In this document: positions 34,715 through 43,008 of the stretch, one piece after another
How the letters are laid out: each line of letters begins with the position of its first letter
How positions within the stretch are numbered: the stretch's first letter is position 1
DNA from: WRIS01 sp964345475
GTDB taxonomy: Bacteria > Actinomycetota > Coriobacteriia > Coriobacteriales > Eggerthellaceae
NCBI GenBank assembly: GCA_964345475.1
Contig: CAYFQW010000007.1
Location: forward strand, 1 to 64,000
DNA length: 64,000 nucleotides
Reading direction: 5' to 3'
The notes under the pieces: generated by a model
Seen by the model: the letters and a program-made list of their open reading frames with translations, nothing else
The model's database searches: none
What the model was told of the DNA's origin: nothing
Made by a program: the position numbers and the translations under genes

Positions 34715-35482
34715 TTATTTTTTCTTCGTTGGCCGAGGTTTTTTTACTTTTCTCGTAACGTCTACCTCGATTGGCTTAAGCTCAATTGCGGCTTCTGCTT
34801 CGAGGTCCTTTTTTTTCATTATACTCTTCGAAACTTGTTGTTGGCCAAGACCAATCAAAGAAGAAGTACCCCAAAAAAGCAATACACCAGCTGGTGAGCT
34901 CCAACTAATGAACAACATAAACACGCTCATAAATATACTTATTGTCAAAGTTTGTTTTTGTTGAGATGGATCTCCGCCGCGCTGCATTAAAACAGTAGGC
35001 AAAAAGGTTGCACCGGCAAATATAATCATAAGAATAAGATAGGGGATAAAAGGGGCGAAGCCTACGCTAAATGCCCCACTGGGTGTCATAACGAGATCCG
35101 GGACTATCCTATAAAAGCTATATTGATCTCCGAGAGATCTTCCAGCCATTTCTCTCAACACTTGAAACAAGGCAATAAAAATTGGCATCTGCAATAGCAT
35201 CGGTAAGCACCCTGCCAAAGGGTTAAATTTTGCATCTGCATATAGCTTTTGTGTCTCTTCTTGAACCCTCGCAGGATCGTCAGCATATTTATTTTGTATT
35301 TCCTTAAGGATAGGTGCTACTTTTTGCATGTTATACGATGATTTTGTTTGCTTATGCATTAAAGGTGAGATTAGTACACGAAATAAAACAGTAACTATGA
35401 TTATTGCTAATCCCCAATCACCACAAAAACTTTGGAAAAACTGAATTATCCAAAATATTCCATCCTTTATTGCATCCCACAT
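34715..35482 (-). CDS. yidC: Membrane protein insertase YidC/Oxa1
   Basis: YidC inserts and folds membrane proteins, alone or with SecYEG. The 255-residue product has the five-span Gram-positive/actinobacterial layout without the large periplasmic domain of proteobacterial YidC. Visible are RVLISPLMHKQTKSSYNM (the first inner helix with the conserved Arg), LAGCLPMLLQMPIFIALFQVL and a basic C-terminal tail (VTRKVKKPRPTKKK) for ribosome contact. There is no lipobox. I choose ATG 35480-35482 (MWDAIKDGIF) because GGAAGG lies upstream; the frame opens 13 codons earlier. Confidence 0.94.
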   Translation of the reverse strand: MWDAIKDGIFWIIQFFQSFCGDWGLAIIIVTVLFRVLISPLMHKQTKSSYNMQKVAPILKEIQNKYADDPARVQEETQKLYADAKFNPLAGCLPMLLQMPIFIALFQVLREMAGRSLGDQYSFYRIVPDLVMTPSGAFSVGFAPFIPYLILMIIFAGATFLPTVLMQRGGDPSQQKQTLTISIFMSVFMLFISWSSPAGVLLFWGTSSLIGLGQQQVSKSIMKKKDLEAEAAIELKPIEVDVTRKVKKPRPTKKK

Positions 35483-35580
35483 ATTGTAATTCCTTCCCGT
35501 AATCTTAAAATCATGGCACACATTAAGATTATTCTTACAATTTCTAAGATATTAAATTCTTTTTCTTTGTAAAGCCTTGC

Positions 35581-35814
35581 CTACGGTAGAGGATCATATC
35601 CAGAAGACCCTCCAGGTCTACATTTTAAAATCCGTTTAGTTGTCAATTTTAAGGCCTTAAAGAAGTTATATTTTTTAAAAGCCATTTGCCCATACTCTGA
35701 ACAAGTCGGGGTAAATCTGCAGCAGGAGGGGAATAGGGGTGAAATGGCAGCCCTGTAAAATGTAATGAGAAAAATACAGACAGTGGAAGGAAGTTTCTTT
35801 ATTTCTTCTTTCAC
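35581..35814 (-). CDS. yidD: Membrane protein insertion efficiency factor YidD
   Basis: YidD is a small membrane-associated protein that helps YidC. The 77-residue product has the family core FYRAAISPLFP, then CCRFTPTCSEYGQMAF with three Cys, and GGSSGYDPLP at the end. Length is normal. It lies between rnpA (19 bp upstream) and yidC (98 bp downstream), the usual order. Confidence 0.93.
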   Translation of the reverse strand: MKEEIKKLPSTVCIFLITFYRAAISPLFPSCCRFTPTCSEYGQMAFKKYNFFKALKLTTKRILKCRPGGSSGYDPLP

Positions 35815-35833
35815 TTTATATATTCCATTTCCT

Positions 35834-36175
35834 TTAAGATGTTACGTTGTTATTAAAATAGCACATAAGTAATGTATCAATTTCCTTACGTACTTTACTA
35901 TAAGAAACCTGATTTATCCCTCTTTTCGCAAGAAATATAACATCGTAGCCTTGCCAAGGACCACCAGACTCAAGACATAAGGACCGCATTCTTCTTTTAG
36001 CCTTATTACGCCATACTGCATTCCCGTTTTTTTTACCGGCAATAAAAGCAACACGACCATTACGGTCGTGTTGCTTTACTTTTTTAATTATTAGTCTGAC
36101 ACTAGGAGCATTGAGGTGTTCTCCTTGATTAAAGATATTAGATATCTCTGTGCTGGATTTTATTGTTTCCAACAC
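35834..36175 (-). CDS. rnpA: Ribonuclease P protein component
   Basis: RnpA is the protein subunit of RNase P for tRNA 5' maturation. The 113-residue basic protein has the RNR motif variant AVWRNKAKRRMRSLC (about 53-67) and the upstream VRLIIKKV strand with AFIAGKKNGNAV. It lies 9 bp after rpmH, so the two are co-transcribed. The RNase P RNA gene was not found in this window. Confidence 0.93.
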   Translation of the reverse strand: MLETIKSSTEISNIFNQGEHLNAPSVRLIIKKVKQHDRNGRVAFIAGKKNGNAVWRNKAKRRMRSLCLESGGPWQGYDVIFLAKRGINQVSYSKVRKEIDTLLMCYFNNNVTS

Positions 36176-36184
36176 ACACCTTCT

Positions 36185-36319
36185 TTACACACAGAGTCGT
36201 TTGCGTCCTTTAGCACGACGCGCAGATATAACTGCACGTCCACCTTTTGTAGACATACGTGCACGGAAACCATGAGTTTTTGCACGCTTCCGAGCGTTTG
36301 GTTGATAAGTGCGCTTCAT
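36185..36319 (-). CDS. rpmH: Ribosomal protein L34
   Basis: The 44-residue, highly basic L34 starts MKRTYQPNARKRAKTHGFRA and continues RMSTKGGRAVISARRAKGRKRL. The sequence is an almost textbook L34 (large subunit). GAAGGGATTGTTT precedes the ATG. It is the first gene of the leftward operon rpmH-rnpA-yidD-yidC-jag and has a good promoter at 36356-36383. Confidence 0.97.
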   Translation of the reverse strand: MKRTYQPNARKRAKTHGFRARMSTKGGRAVISARRAKGRKRLCV

Positions 36320-36355
36320 AAACAATCCCTTCATACAATTAAAAGCAAGGAATAA

Positions 36356-36383
36356 ATTCTATCCTATCTATTCAAATAGTCAA
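36356..36383 (-). promoter_or_regulatory. rpmH operon promoter
   Basis: On the minus strand TTGACT (36378-36383), 16-nt spacer, TAGAAT (36356-36361), 37 bp upstream of rpmH. Confidence 0.75.
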
Positions 36384-37087
36384 TTATTTTCTACATACTA
36401 ACCATCTATCACCGCAAATCTTATCTTCCAATACTATTCAGAATACTATCCTCAAGCTTTTCCAAAAAGATTTTATTATTTTTTTGATTTATGATTTAGT
36501 TGAATAATCATGTATTTTTTCGTGTATGTAGTTTGATAATTCTACATCTTTATAACTTTTGTCATAAATGGGAGGTTTCATTTTGGGGAAAAAGTGGAAA
36601 ACCTCTAATTCATATATAAATCTGTGTTGAATACTCGAGAATTTCCAGGTAGATGTCGCTGGGTTTCTTAATGTTTGCAGTAATAATTTTTCATTCAATT
36701 TATTAATTACTCCAATAATTAGTCTTCAACCTGGGGTTTTATAATATTTAATATTAGACAGCCATTTTTATCTTCTAATTTTTCTCTTCTTAAACAACTT
36801 TAAATACAAATGAGACCGACTTCGTTTGTCATCTGGGATTACTTGTATTTTTACATTTGTCAAGCTTAATTTCAACATTTCAAAATTTTATTACTCTTAA
36901 TTTTTGAATACTTTTTCACATTTTTCATAGTTTTTAACATTTGCTGAATAAAATGTGGATAACTTTGAAACTACCTGCTCTATATATGATTTATTTCTCA
37001 TATTCAAGAATATTCTATTCGATTGTTAAGTGTCGTCTCCACAAAAGTAAATTTACTATATACTTTTATTCATAAACTTATGAAAAT
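36384..37087. other. AT-rich divergent intergenic region with a consensus DnaA box
   Basis: About 700 bp between rpmH (left) and the GHKL-ATPase gene (right) has no convincing gene. A perfect DnaA box (TGTGGATAA, the complement of TTATCCACA) lies at 36954-36962. A 12-bp palindrome AGTAAATTTACT is at 37046-37057 with a TATACT box at 37059-37064, a candidate promoter for the next gene. The region may take part in origin function or autoregulation. Confidence 0.6.
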
Positions 37088-37927
37088 ATGAATTCCACTG
37101 AATATCATCAACTTTGTATGAGGAAAACTTTGAACGATAAAGACCATATAGGCAATAAAGACCTCAGCCCTCGTACGGAGCTTGAAGAAATATTTGATTA
37201 TTCTTTTGTACATACAACTGCTCGTATTGCCTTGTACGACGATCTTAAAAGCGCTCCCAGAATTACGGAAATCAATCCTGGTCCGACACAAGAATTTATT
37301 GAAAACCTTGCATCAAAAACCTATGAGCAGATGAAGTTAGTTGGAGGCTCCATCCCTTATACAGCCATTAGAGAAGTAACTGAGAATTTTATCCACGCGA
37401 AATTTTCAGAAATAATCGTTTCTATTTTAAATAACGGAAATACTATTAGATTCTCTGACCAAGGCCCCGGTATCGAGGCGAAAGAAAAAGCCCAGCTTCC
37501 AGGATTTACCTCTGCAATAGAGCCTATGAAATCTTATATAAGAGGTGTTGGTTCGGGTCTTCCTATTGTGAAGGAATACCTTGATTTTTCTGATGGCAGT
37601 ATCACTATTGAGGACAACTTAAAAAGTGGTGCTGTAGTGACAATAAATCTAGCAAGTGAAGATATATCTCAATCCTCTGAAGGTGATAGTCAAGAGAGCA
37701 AATCACTCCCTATGCCTCACCTCACCGAAAGAGAGAAAAAATTTCTTATTCTTTTCTCCAAAGAAGGTGCTTTAGGAGTCACTGAGGTATCAAGAATAAC
37801 TGGTGCGCCGCAATCAAGCACTTATGTTGCATTGTCTCATCTTGAAGAATACGGCCTTGTTGAAAAAACTGTAGGTCAAAAAAGAATTCTTACCAATCTT
37901 GGATACACAATTTCCCAATCCTTGTAA
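37088..37927 (+). CDS. GHKL ATPase domain protein with C-terminal winged helix (dnaA-adjacent)
   Basis: The 279-residue protein has a HATPase_c/GHKL ATP-binding domain with an N box (AIREVTENFIHAKFSE, about 97-112), G1 box RFSDQGPGIEAKEK and G2 box RGVGSGLPIVKEYL. The C-terminal domain (about 210-279) resembles a MarR/TrmB-type winged HTH (LTEREKKFLILFSKEG, then GVTEVSRITGAPQSSTYVALSHL). No histidine phosphorylation domain, transmembrane segment or receiver is present. GHKL proteins without these can be anti-sigma-like switches or ATP-sensing regulators. Its place right before dnaA suggests control of initiation or of dnaA transcription. No clear ribosome-binding site precedes the ATG. Confidence 0.85.
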   Translation: MNSTEYHQLCMRKTLNDKDHIGNKDLSPRTELEEIFDYSFVHTTARIALYDDLKSAPRITEINPGPTQEFIENLASKTYEQMKLVGGSIPYTAIREVTENFIHAKFSEIIVSILNNGNTIRFSDQGPGIEAKEKAQLPGFTSAIEPMKSYIRGVGSGLPIVKEYLDFSDGSITIEDNLKSGAVVTINLASEDISQSSEGDSQESKSLPMPHLTEREKKFLILFSKEGALGVTEVSRITGAPQSSTYVALSHLEEYGLVEKTVGQKRILTNLGYTISQSL

Positions 37928-37952
37928 CTATACGCTTCTCATCTTAACAAGA

Positions 37953-37988
37953 AATACTGATCAATTTTTCGTAATATTGATCAGTATT
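37953..37988 (+). terminator. Hairpin after the GHKL gene
   Basis: A perfect 13-bp stem (AATACTGATCAAT / ATTGATCAGTATT) with a 10-nt loop begins 26 bp after the stop and is followed by TAAGTATTTTTG. It contains two TGATCA palindromes, so it may also be a protein-binding site. Confidence 0.55.
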
Positions 37989-38118
37989 CGTAAGTATTTT
38001 TGTTCTGGTTTTACCTCAATAAGGATGCACTCTTAGATACTATAAAGAAGAGTGGCGGCTATTTCTTTACCTAATATCTCTATACCCCTACAATCTCATA
38101 CAGGGGGAAAGTGATGGG

Positions 38119-38147
38119 TTACACTAAGTATGAAGCTTCATTATTAA
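38119..38147 (+). promoter_or_regulatory. Predicted dnaA promoter with a palindromic spacer
   Basis: TTACAC (38119-38124), 17-nt spacer, TATTAA (38142-38147). The spacer contains the perfect 12-bp palindrome ATGAAGCTTCAT (38130-38141), placed where a repressor could block polymerase. dnaA starts 76 bp downstream. Confidence 0.45.
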
Positions 38148-38222
38148 TAATTACTATTTCGTTTGCTATTCTTGAGATGAAAAGCTTAAAGATTCACTTT
38201 GGACTGTATGTAAGAGGGAACT

Positions 38223-39743
38223 ATGGACGCACAAACAATAAAATCTACATGGCATGAGGTATGCGAAAAAATAAAAGGGTATGACAATATTGACGTTAGC
38301 CAAATTAATGCTTTTTTTTCTCGTCTTCACCCACAAGTAATGAGCGATGGCTTTATCCTTATAACAGCCGATAATGAATTTATAAAAACTTGGATAGAAA
38401 AACATTACATTGCTTACATCAAGCAGGCACTTTTTGATATCTATAAAAGACCTTATACCGTAGTTATTGAAGAAGACGTTAATAAAGATGAGCCATCTAT
38501 CTCTTTAGGCATAGATGGTTATAAACAAGATTATAAGAATGAACTACCTACAACCAACACCAAACATCAAAATACTCCCATAGGCAACTTAGATAAGATA
38601 AGCGATCCCCCCCAGCAAAAAAGTGTAGAAAATGTCTTTGAGGAACTTCCTGAGCTCGTACTTGAAGATGATTCTCAGGATTCGAAAACTCCTACATCTA
38701 ACTTAACGTTTGAGAACTTTGTAATAGGCGATTCTAATAGAATGGCCTATTTAATGGCTGTTTCAGTAGCTGAAATGCCGGGGAAAGCAAATCTAAATCC
38801 TTTATTTATTTACGGTAAAAGTGGATTGGGTAAAACTCACCTTCTTCGAGCCACGCAAAACTACATCTCTGAAACGATGCCTGAAATGAAAACCATATAT
38901 GTCGATTCTGCTGAACTTTTAAGCGATTATATGGAGGCAAGTGCAGCCCACGATAAAGAAAAATCCAGCTATAAGAATTTTAAAAATAAATATGAAGAAG
39001 CGGATGTCCTGCTTATCGATGACGTTCAATATTTGCAAGGTAAGAAACAGACGCTAGATATTGTATTTCAAATCTTTAATAAGCTTACTAACCAGGGGAA
39101 ACAAGTAATTCTTTCGGCAGACAGAGCACCAAAAAACATTGACATTGATGAGAGATATAAGAGTAGGTTTAATTCAGGAGGAACGTTTGAGATCCAACCA
39201 CCTGAAATAGAGACAAAACTAGGAATTATTTTTAGTTTTGTTGAAGAATATAGGCAGAGTGAAGGAGACTATAGTTTTCTTATACCTGATGAAATCTCAG
39301 TCTATATTGCAGAGAATTCAAGCTCTAATATTCGAGAGCTCAAGAGTGCAGTCACCAAGGTTATTTATCAAATGACTTTCTTTAATCAGCCGGATTTAGA
39401 TGTTGATGATGTACGGAGACTTTTAGAGAATCATTTTTCGGGGGGATCATCCAAAAAGCTTAATCCTACTGAAATTCAAAAAGTAGTTGAAAATTTTTAC
39501 AAGGTGAGTCATGCAGACTTAGTAGGTTCGAAAAGGTCGAGAAATATTGTATATGCTCGTCAAGTTGCAATATATCTATGTCGTCAGATGTTGGATCTTA
39601 CATACAGCAATATAGGAAAGACGTTTAATAGAGATCACACTACGATTTTGTATTCTGTTATAACCGTAGAAGAAAAATTAAAGGAAAATAGAGAATTAAG
39701 AGAGGAAATTGAGGCACTTAAACAACTAATTAGGGATTTGTAA
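38223..39743 (+). CDS. dnaA: Chromosomal replication initiator DnaA
   Basis: DnaA binds DnaA boxes and melts oriC in an ATP-dependent way. The 506-residue product has domain I (about 1-85, HEVCEKIKG onward), a variable acidic domain II (about 90-155), and the AAA+ domain III with Walker A YGKSGLGKTHLLRA and Walker B VLLIDDVQ. Domain IV is the DnaA-box-binding HTH with SRNIVYARQVAIYLCR and FNRDHTTILYSV. AGAGGGAACT precedes the ATG. It is the anchor of the origin order and lies upstream of the probable oriC. Confidence 0.98.
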   Translation: MDAQTIKSTWHEVCEKIKGYDNIDVSQINAFFSRLHPQVMSDGFILITADNEFIKTWIEKHYIAYIKQALFDIYKRPYTVVIEEDVNKDEPSISLGIDGYKQDYKNELPTTNTKHQNTPIGNLDKISDPPQQKSVENVFEELPELVLEDDSQDSKTPTSNLTFENFVIGDSNRMAYLMAVSVAEMPGKANLNPLFIYGKSGLGKTHLLRATQNYISETMPEMKTIYVDSAELLSDYMEASAAHDKEKSSYKNFKNKYEEADVLLIDDVQYLQGKKQTLDIVFQIFNKLTNQGKQVILSADRAPKNIDIDERYKSRFNSGGTFEIQPPEIETKLGIIFSFVEEYRQSEGDYSFLIPDEISVYIAENSSSNIRELKSAVTKVIYQMTFFNQPDLDVDDVRRLLENHFSGGSSKKLNPTEIQKVVENFYKVSHADLVGSKRSRNIVYARQVAIYLCRQMLDLTYSNIGKTFNRDHTTILYSVITVEEKLKENRELREEIEALKQLIRDL

Positions 39744-40049
39744 GATCGTATACTAGGTAAATAGTATCGCCTTGATTTATTGGTTGGGAGATAGGATATC
39801 CTTATGTTAATAACTCCTTAATATAAGTATGTATAAGATAAGGAAAACTCTATCTTTATCTGTATAGATAATTTAACCAATATTTAATGTTGAGAGGGGT
39901 CACAGTTTGTTAACATGTAAAAATGCAAATATTTTCTTACTTCATCTGCCGAAACCTTCTTATCAACAGTATTAACCGTGCTTATTATTACTATTATTAA
40001 AAACATATATAATAAGGTTTTAGAAATATCTTAGACGAAAGGAACGATT
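39744..40049. other. Probable oriC (dnaA-dnaN intergenic region)
   Basis: The 306-bp region has a DnaA box TTATCAACA (39960-39968), a 13-nt spacer containing CCGTGC, then six in-frame triplets TTA TTA TTA CTA TTA TTA (39982-39999). The complementary strand reads as repeated 3'-[A/G]AT-5' triplets, the DnaA-trio pattern. This matches the order DnaA box, GC-rich spacer, trio known for a basal unwinding element. An AT-rich block follows (40000-40020), with TATAAT at 40008-40013 that may be the dnaN -10 box. Other DnaA boxes are at best degenerate. Confidence 0.7.
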
Positions 40050-41150
40050 GTGAAAATTAATATCAATCAACTTGAACTACAGAATGCATTATCAATCGTC
40101 GCCAAAGGTGTTTCTACGCAATCTACCCTTCCTGTTCTTTCAGGAATTCATATAAAGGCTTCTCAAGACAGCCTAATATTCCAATCAACGGATCTTGAGA
40201 TTTCAATTCAGTATGAAACTGCAGCCTTGGTAGAAGAAGAGGGAGAAACAGTAGTTCCGGGTAAGCTTCTTTTAGAGATTGTAAAAAGTCTTCCAGACGC
40301 TACAGTTTTATTAGAGACTTCCGATGATTCTATTATCATTATGTGCGACTCATCGTCCTTCTCTCTTAAAACACTTAACCCTTTAGATTTCCCCTCATTC
40401 CCACAAGTCGAGGCGTCTGAATCGGCAGAGCTACCTGTTAGCGAATTCACATCGATGATAAAGAAAGTAGCACGGGTTGTTTCTAAAGATGAGAGTAGGG
40501 CCATTCTTTCAGGTGTTTTAGTTTCAGTCGAGGAAGACACTTTAAAAATGGTGGCTACGGATTCATACCGTCTCGCTGTTTGTGAATCTAGTATTCAGGG
40601 ATATAAGGGAGATGAGTTTGAGGCAGTTATATCGGGCTCCTTCCTCCAAGAGATTGCGTCGATACCAAGATCGGCAGAATATATAAATTTAGCCCTTAGT
40701 GATAATCAGATAGTTGTGAAATATGGGAGCATAATTTTCATCAACAGAAGGATAGAAGGTAAATTCCCTAACTACAAACAGCTTCTTCCTTCTAGTTATT
40801 CCACAAGGGCCCATATCGACGTTAAGAGCTTAACGGAGTCAGTAAAGAGAGTTTCACTCTTGAATAAAGTTTCTACCCCTATAAGATTTAATTTTGATAC
40901 AGGGTCACAAATATTGCAGATATCTACCTCTGCTCAGGATATAGGAACGGCGCAAGAAAGTATTTCTTGTCAGATAGAAGAGGAGGAAAATGAAATAGCT
41001 TTTAATTATGCTTATGTTTTAGACGGCTTATCGGCTATTTCAACAAGCGGCGTTTATATCGAAATACAAAATTCTATGAAGCCTGGTATTTTTAAATCGG
41101 AAGAAGATGAAAACTTTCTTTATCTGATTATGCCTGTAAGGATAACTTAG
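40050..41150 (+). CDS. dnaN: DNA polymerase III beta subunit (sliding clamp)
   Basis: The 366-residue clamp tethers replicative polymerase to DNA. It starts at GTG (KININQLELQNALSIVAKGVS) with AAAGGAACG upstream. The three-fold beta-clamp organisation is visible, including LPVLSGIHIKA, ILSGVLVSVEEDTLKMVATDSYRLAVCES and the C-terminal YLIMPVRIT. Length is normal. It precedes recF by 6 bp, so the two are co-transcribed. Confidence 0.97.
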   Translation: MKININQLELQNALSIVAKGVSTQSTLPVLSGIHIKASQDSLIFQSTDLEISIQYETAALVEEEGETVVPGKLLLEIVKSLPDATVLLETSDDSIIIMCDSSSFSLKTLNPLDFPSFPQVEASESAELPVSEFTSMIKKVARVVSKDESRAILSGVLVSVEEDTLKMVATDSYRLAVCESSIQGYKGDEFEAVISGSFLQEIASIPRSAEYINLALSDNQIVVKYGSIIFINRRIEGKFPNYKQLLPSSYSTRAHIDVKSLTESVKRVSLLNKVSTPIRFNFDTGSQILQISTSAQDIGTAQESISCQIEEEENEIAFNYAYVLDGLSAISTSGVYIEIQNSMKPGIFKSEEDENFLYLIMPVRIT

Positions 41151-41156
41151 AGAGTT

Positions 41157-42263
41157 ATGGGTTTAAAAGTACGTAAAATACTACTTACTAATTTCAGGAA
41201 CTATAAAAATTATAATTTAGAAATTTTTGATAGTAATGTAGTTATATTCGAAGGGCCCAACGCTGTTGGCAAAAGTAATATTTTAGAGGCTATCCAACTA
41301 GTAACCTCTTTTAAATCGTTTAGGAGCTCCAAATATCAAGATTTTATACTTTTCGGAGAAGATGAGGGAAGTGTAAGAATAGACTTTGAGGATTTACACA
41401 GGTCTATTCAGATGGAATTGCGTATTAATCAAGAAGGAAAAACCTTTTTCCTGAATGACAAAAGAAAAAGCATAAATAACTTAAGGGGTGTAATACCCTC
41501 AGTTATATTTATTCCTGACGACCTCTCCTTAATAAAAGGGAGTCAAAGTGTAAAGAGGGCCGCAATCGATGCAATTGGTATGCAAGTCACTAAAAATTAC
41601 CAAATCATTAAAAGGGACTATGAAAAGCTTATAAGTCATAAAAATAAAATAATTAAAGAAAATTATTCAGATTTATTAATAGAAACTATCAACGAAACTC
41701 TTTTAAAAGTGGGAAGTCAATTTTACTTATACAGGAGTCATCTTATAGGTAAATTGATACCTTTAATAAAAAAATATTATTACGAAATATCTGATATGAG
41801 TGAACACGTAGATGTTTACTACATACCATCATGGGAAGTTTGTTTAGGCGAGGTTCAGTCAGAATACACGTATCCTCGAGAGCAAGTTGTTTGTCTGTAT
41901 GAGCAAGCTCTCAAAGAGACAAAAGAAACAGAACGCGAAAAGGGGAGGGCTTTAATAGGCCCTCATGCTGATACCTTAGAGTTTTATATTGATGGAAAAA
42001 ATATTAGATCCTTCGGAAGTCAGGGACAACAGCGTTCTGTAGCTTTAAGTTTTAAGCTTGCAGAATTAGAAGTTCTTACAGAAGCAACTGGACAAAAACC
42101 TATATTGCTCCTAGATGATGTAATGAGCGAATTAGATATTCACAGGCGAGAGAAATTGATATCCCATATTGAAAATGGTTTTCAAACCTTTATAACAACC
42201 ACCAATTTAGAGTATTTCAACGAAGAAGTTCTGAAAGAGGCAAATATAATCCATTTAAGGTAA
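41157..42263 (+). CDS. recF: DNA replication and repair protein RecF
   Basis: RecF is an SMC-like ATPase that loads RecA at gaps with RecO/RecR. The 368-residue protein has Walker A FEGPNAVGKSNILEAIQ (about residues 30-46), the signature SFGSQGQQRSVALSFKLAE and Walker B PILLLDDVMSELDIHRREKL, all intact. Its coding sequence is very AT-rich (41161-41220 has 12 G/C of 60), like the rest of the origin core. It sits 6 bp after dnaN. Confidence 0.96.
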   Translation: MGLKVRKILLTNFRNYKNYNLEIFDSNVVIFEGPNAVGKSNILEAIQLVTSFKSFRSSKYQDFILFGEDEGSVRIDFEDLHRSIQMELRINQEGKTFFLNDKRKSINNLRGVIPSVIFIPDDLSLIKGSQSVKRAAIDAIGMQVTKNYQIIKRDYEKLISHKNKIIKENYSDLLIETINETLLKVGSQFYLYRSHLIGKLIPLIKKYYYEISDMSEHVDVYYIPSWEVCLGEVQSEYTYPREQVVCLYEQALKETKETEREKGRALIGPHADTLEFYIDGKNIRSFGSQGQQRSVALSFKLAELEVLTEATGQKPILLLDDVMSELDIHRREKLISHIENGFQTFITTTNLEYFNEEVLKEANIIHLR

Positions 42264-42304
42264 GCTTAGAAAGAGGAATACGGAGAGTATTAAAGGCCAG
42301 AGGG

Positions 42305-42808
42305 ATGAAAAAATTATCAGAAAATATATCTTCTCTCGTACATACAATTGATGAGAACAATATCGAGATTAAGAAAATCTTTCGCGGATCGAAGGTTAGG
42401 TCTATCTGGGCTTCTTGTGTAGAGGAAATCATCCTTGATCACACTAATGCTGTTTATATTTTTAAAGAAGAAGAAAAAAAAATAATGGTAGTTTATGTTG
42501 ACGAAAGTATATTTGCAGCTGAACTGAATTCAAGAAGAGAGCTCATAAAGTTAAAAATAAAAACAGAGCATAATGAAGATATCGATGATTTTAGAATACT
42601 TATCTCCCGCGGTAATTATAAGAAAAACTACCCCTTCAAGGCCAATGAAGACCCCTGCTCGATGTTTGAGAAAGTTTCTACTCCCTTAAGCGATGCTGAG
42701 AAAAAACAAATAGAAAGCATGTCTTTGCGTATAGAAAATGATCGCTTGCAACGAAAGTTTAAACAAGCGGCAACACAGAATCTGCAATTATCCCATATTA
42801 AAAAATAG
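42305..42808 (+). CDS. DUF721/DciA-like protein
   Basis: The 167-residue protein of the recF-gyrB interval has the DUF721 arrangement: an N-terminal helix (SENISSLVHTI), a small alpha-beta core (VRSIWASCVEEIILDHTNAVYIF, MVVYVDESIFAAELNSRRELIKLK) and a charged helical C-terminus. Relatives include DciA, a DnaB helicase loader/operator in bacteria without DnaC, which fits this neighbourhood since dnaB is also in the window and no dnaC was seen. The match is by position and pattern and the sequence is divergent. The start ATG at 42305 has only a weak ribosome-binding site (GAGGG). Confidence 0.75.
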   Translation: MKKLSENISSLVHTIDENNIEIKKIFRGSKVRSIWASCVEEIILDHTNAVYIFKEEEKKIMVVYVDESIFAAELNSRRELIKLKIKTEHNEDIDDFRILISRGNYKKNYPFKANEDPCSMFEKVSTPLSDAEKKQIESMSLRIENDRLQRKFKQAATQNLQLSHIKK

Positions 42809-42924
42809 GCTATAACTCTAGATTTAAGATGCTATTAGCTGATTTTATATCAAAATTTTCAAAAAACTAACACAATGCTGCTTAAATGTTATTACACTCG
42901 CCTTAAACTCATTAAAAAGAGCAG

Positions 42925-42949
42925 TTACCTATAGGTAATATGGTATAAT
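42925..42949 (+). promoter_or_regulatory. gyrB promoter with an adjacent palindrome
   Basis: An extended -10 element TGGTATAAT (42941-42949) is immediately preceded by the perfect 14-bp palindrome TTACCTATAGGTAA (42925-42938), which covers the space between -10 and -35. No good -35 box is seen. This looks like an operator-controlled or supercoiling-sensitive promoter. Confidence 0.55.
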
Positions 42950-43008
42950 TTGTTATGTCTTGTTTTCTAATTTAGATATCATCAAAAAAGATAAAAAGGA
43001 GCAATTTC

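Noticed and set aside
36489..36698. 69-codon minus-strand frame upstream of rpmH
   Set aside because: Very AT-rich, with no ribosome-binding site and composition unlike the real genes nearby.
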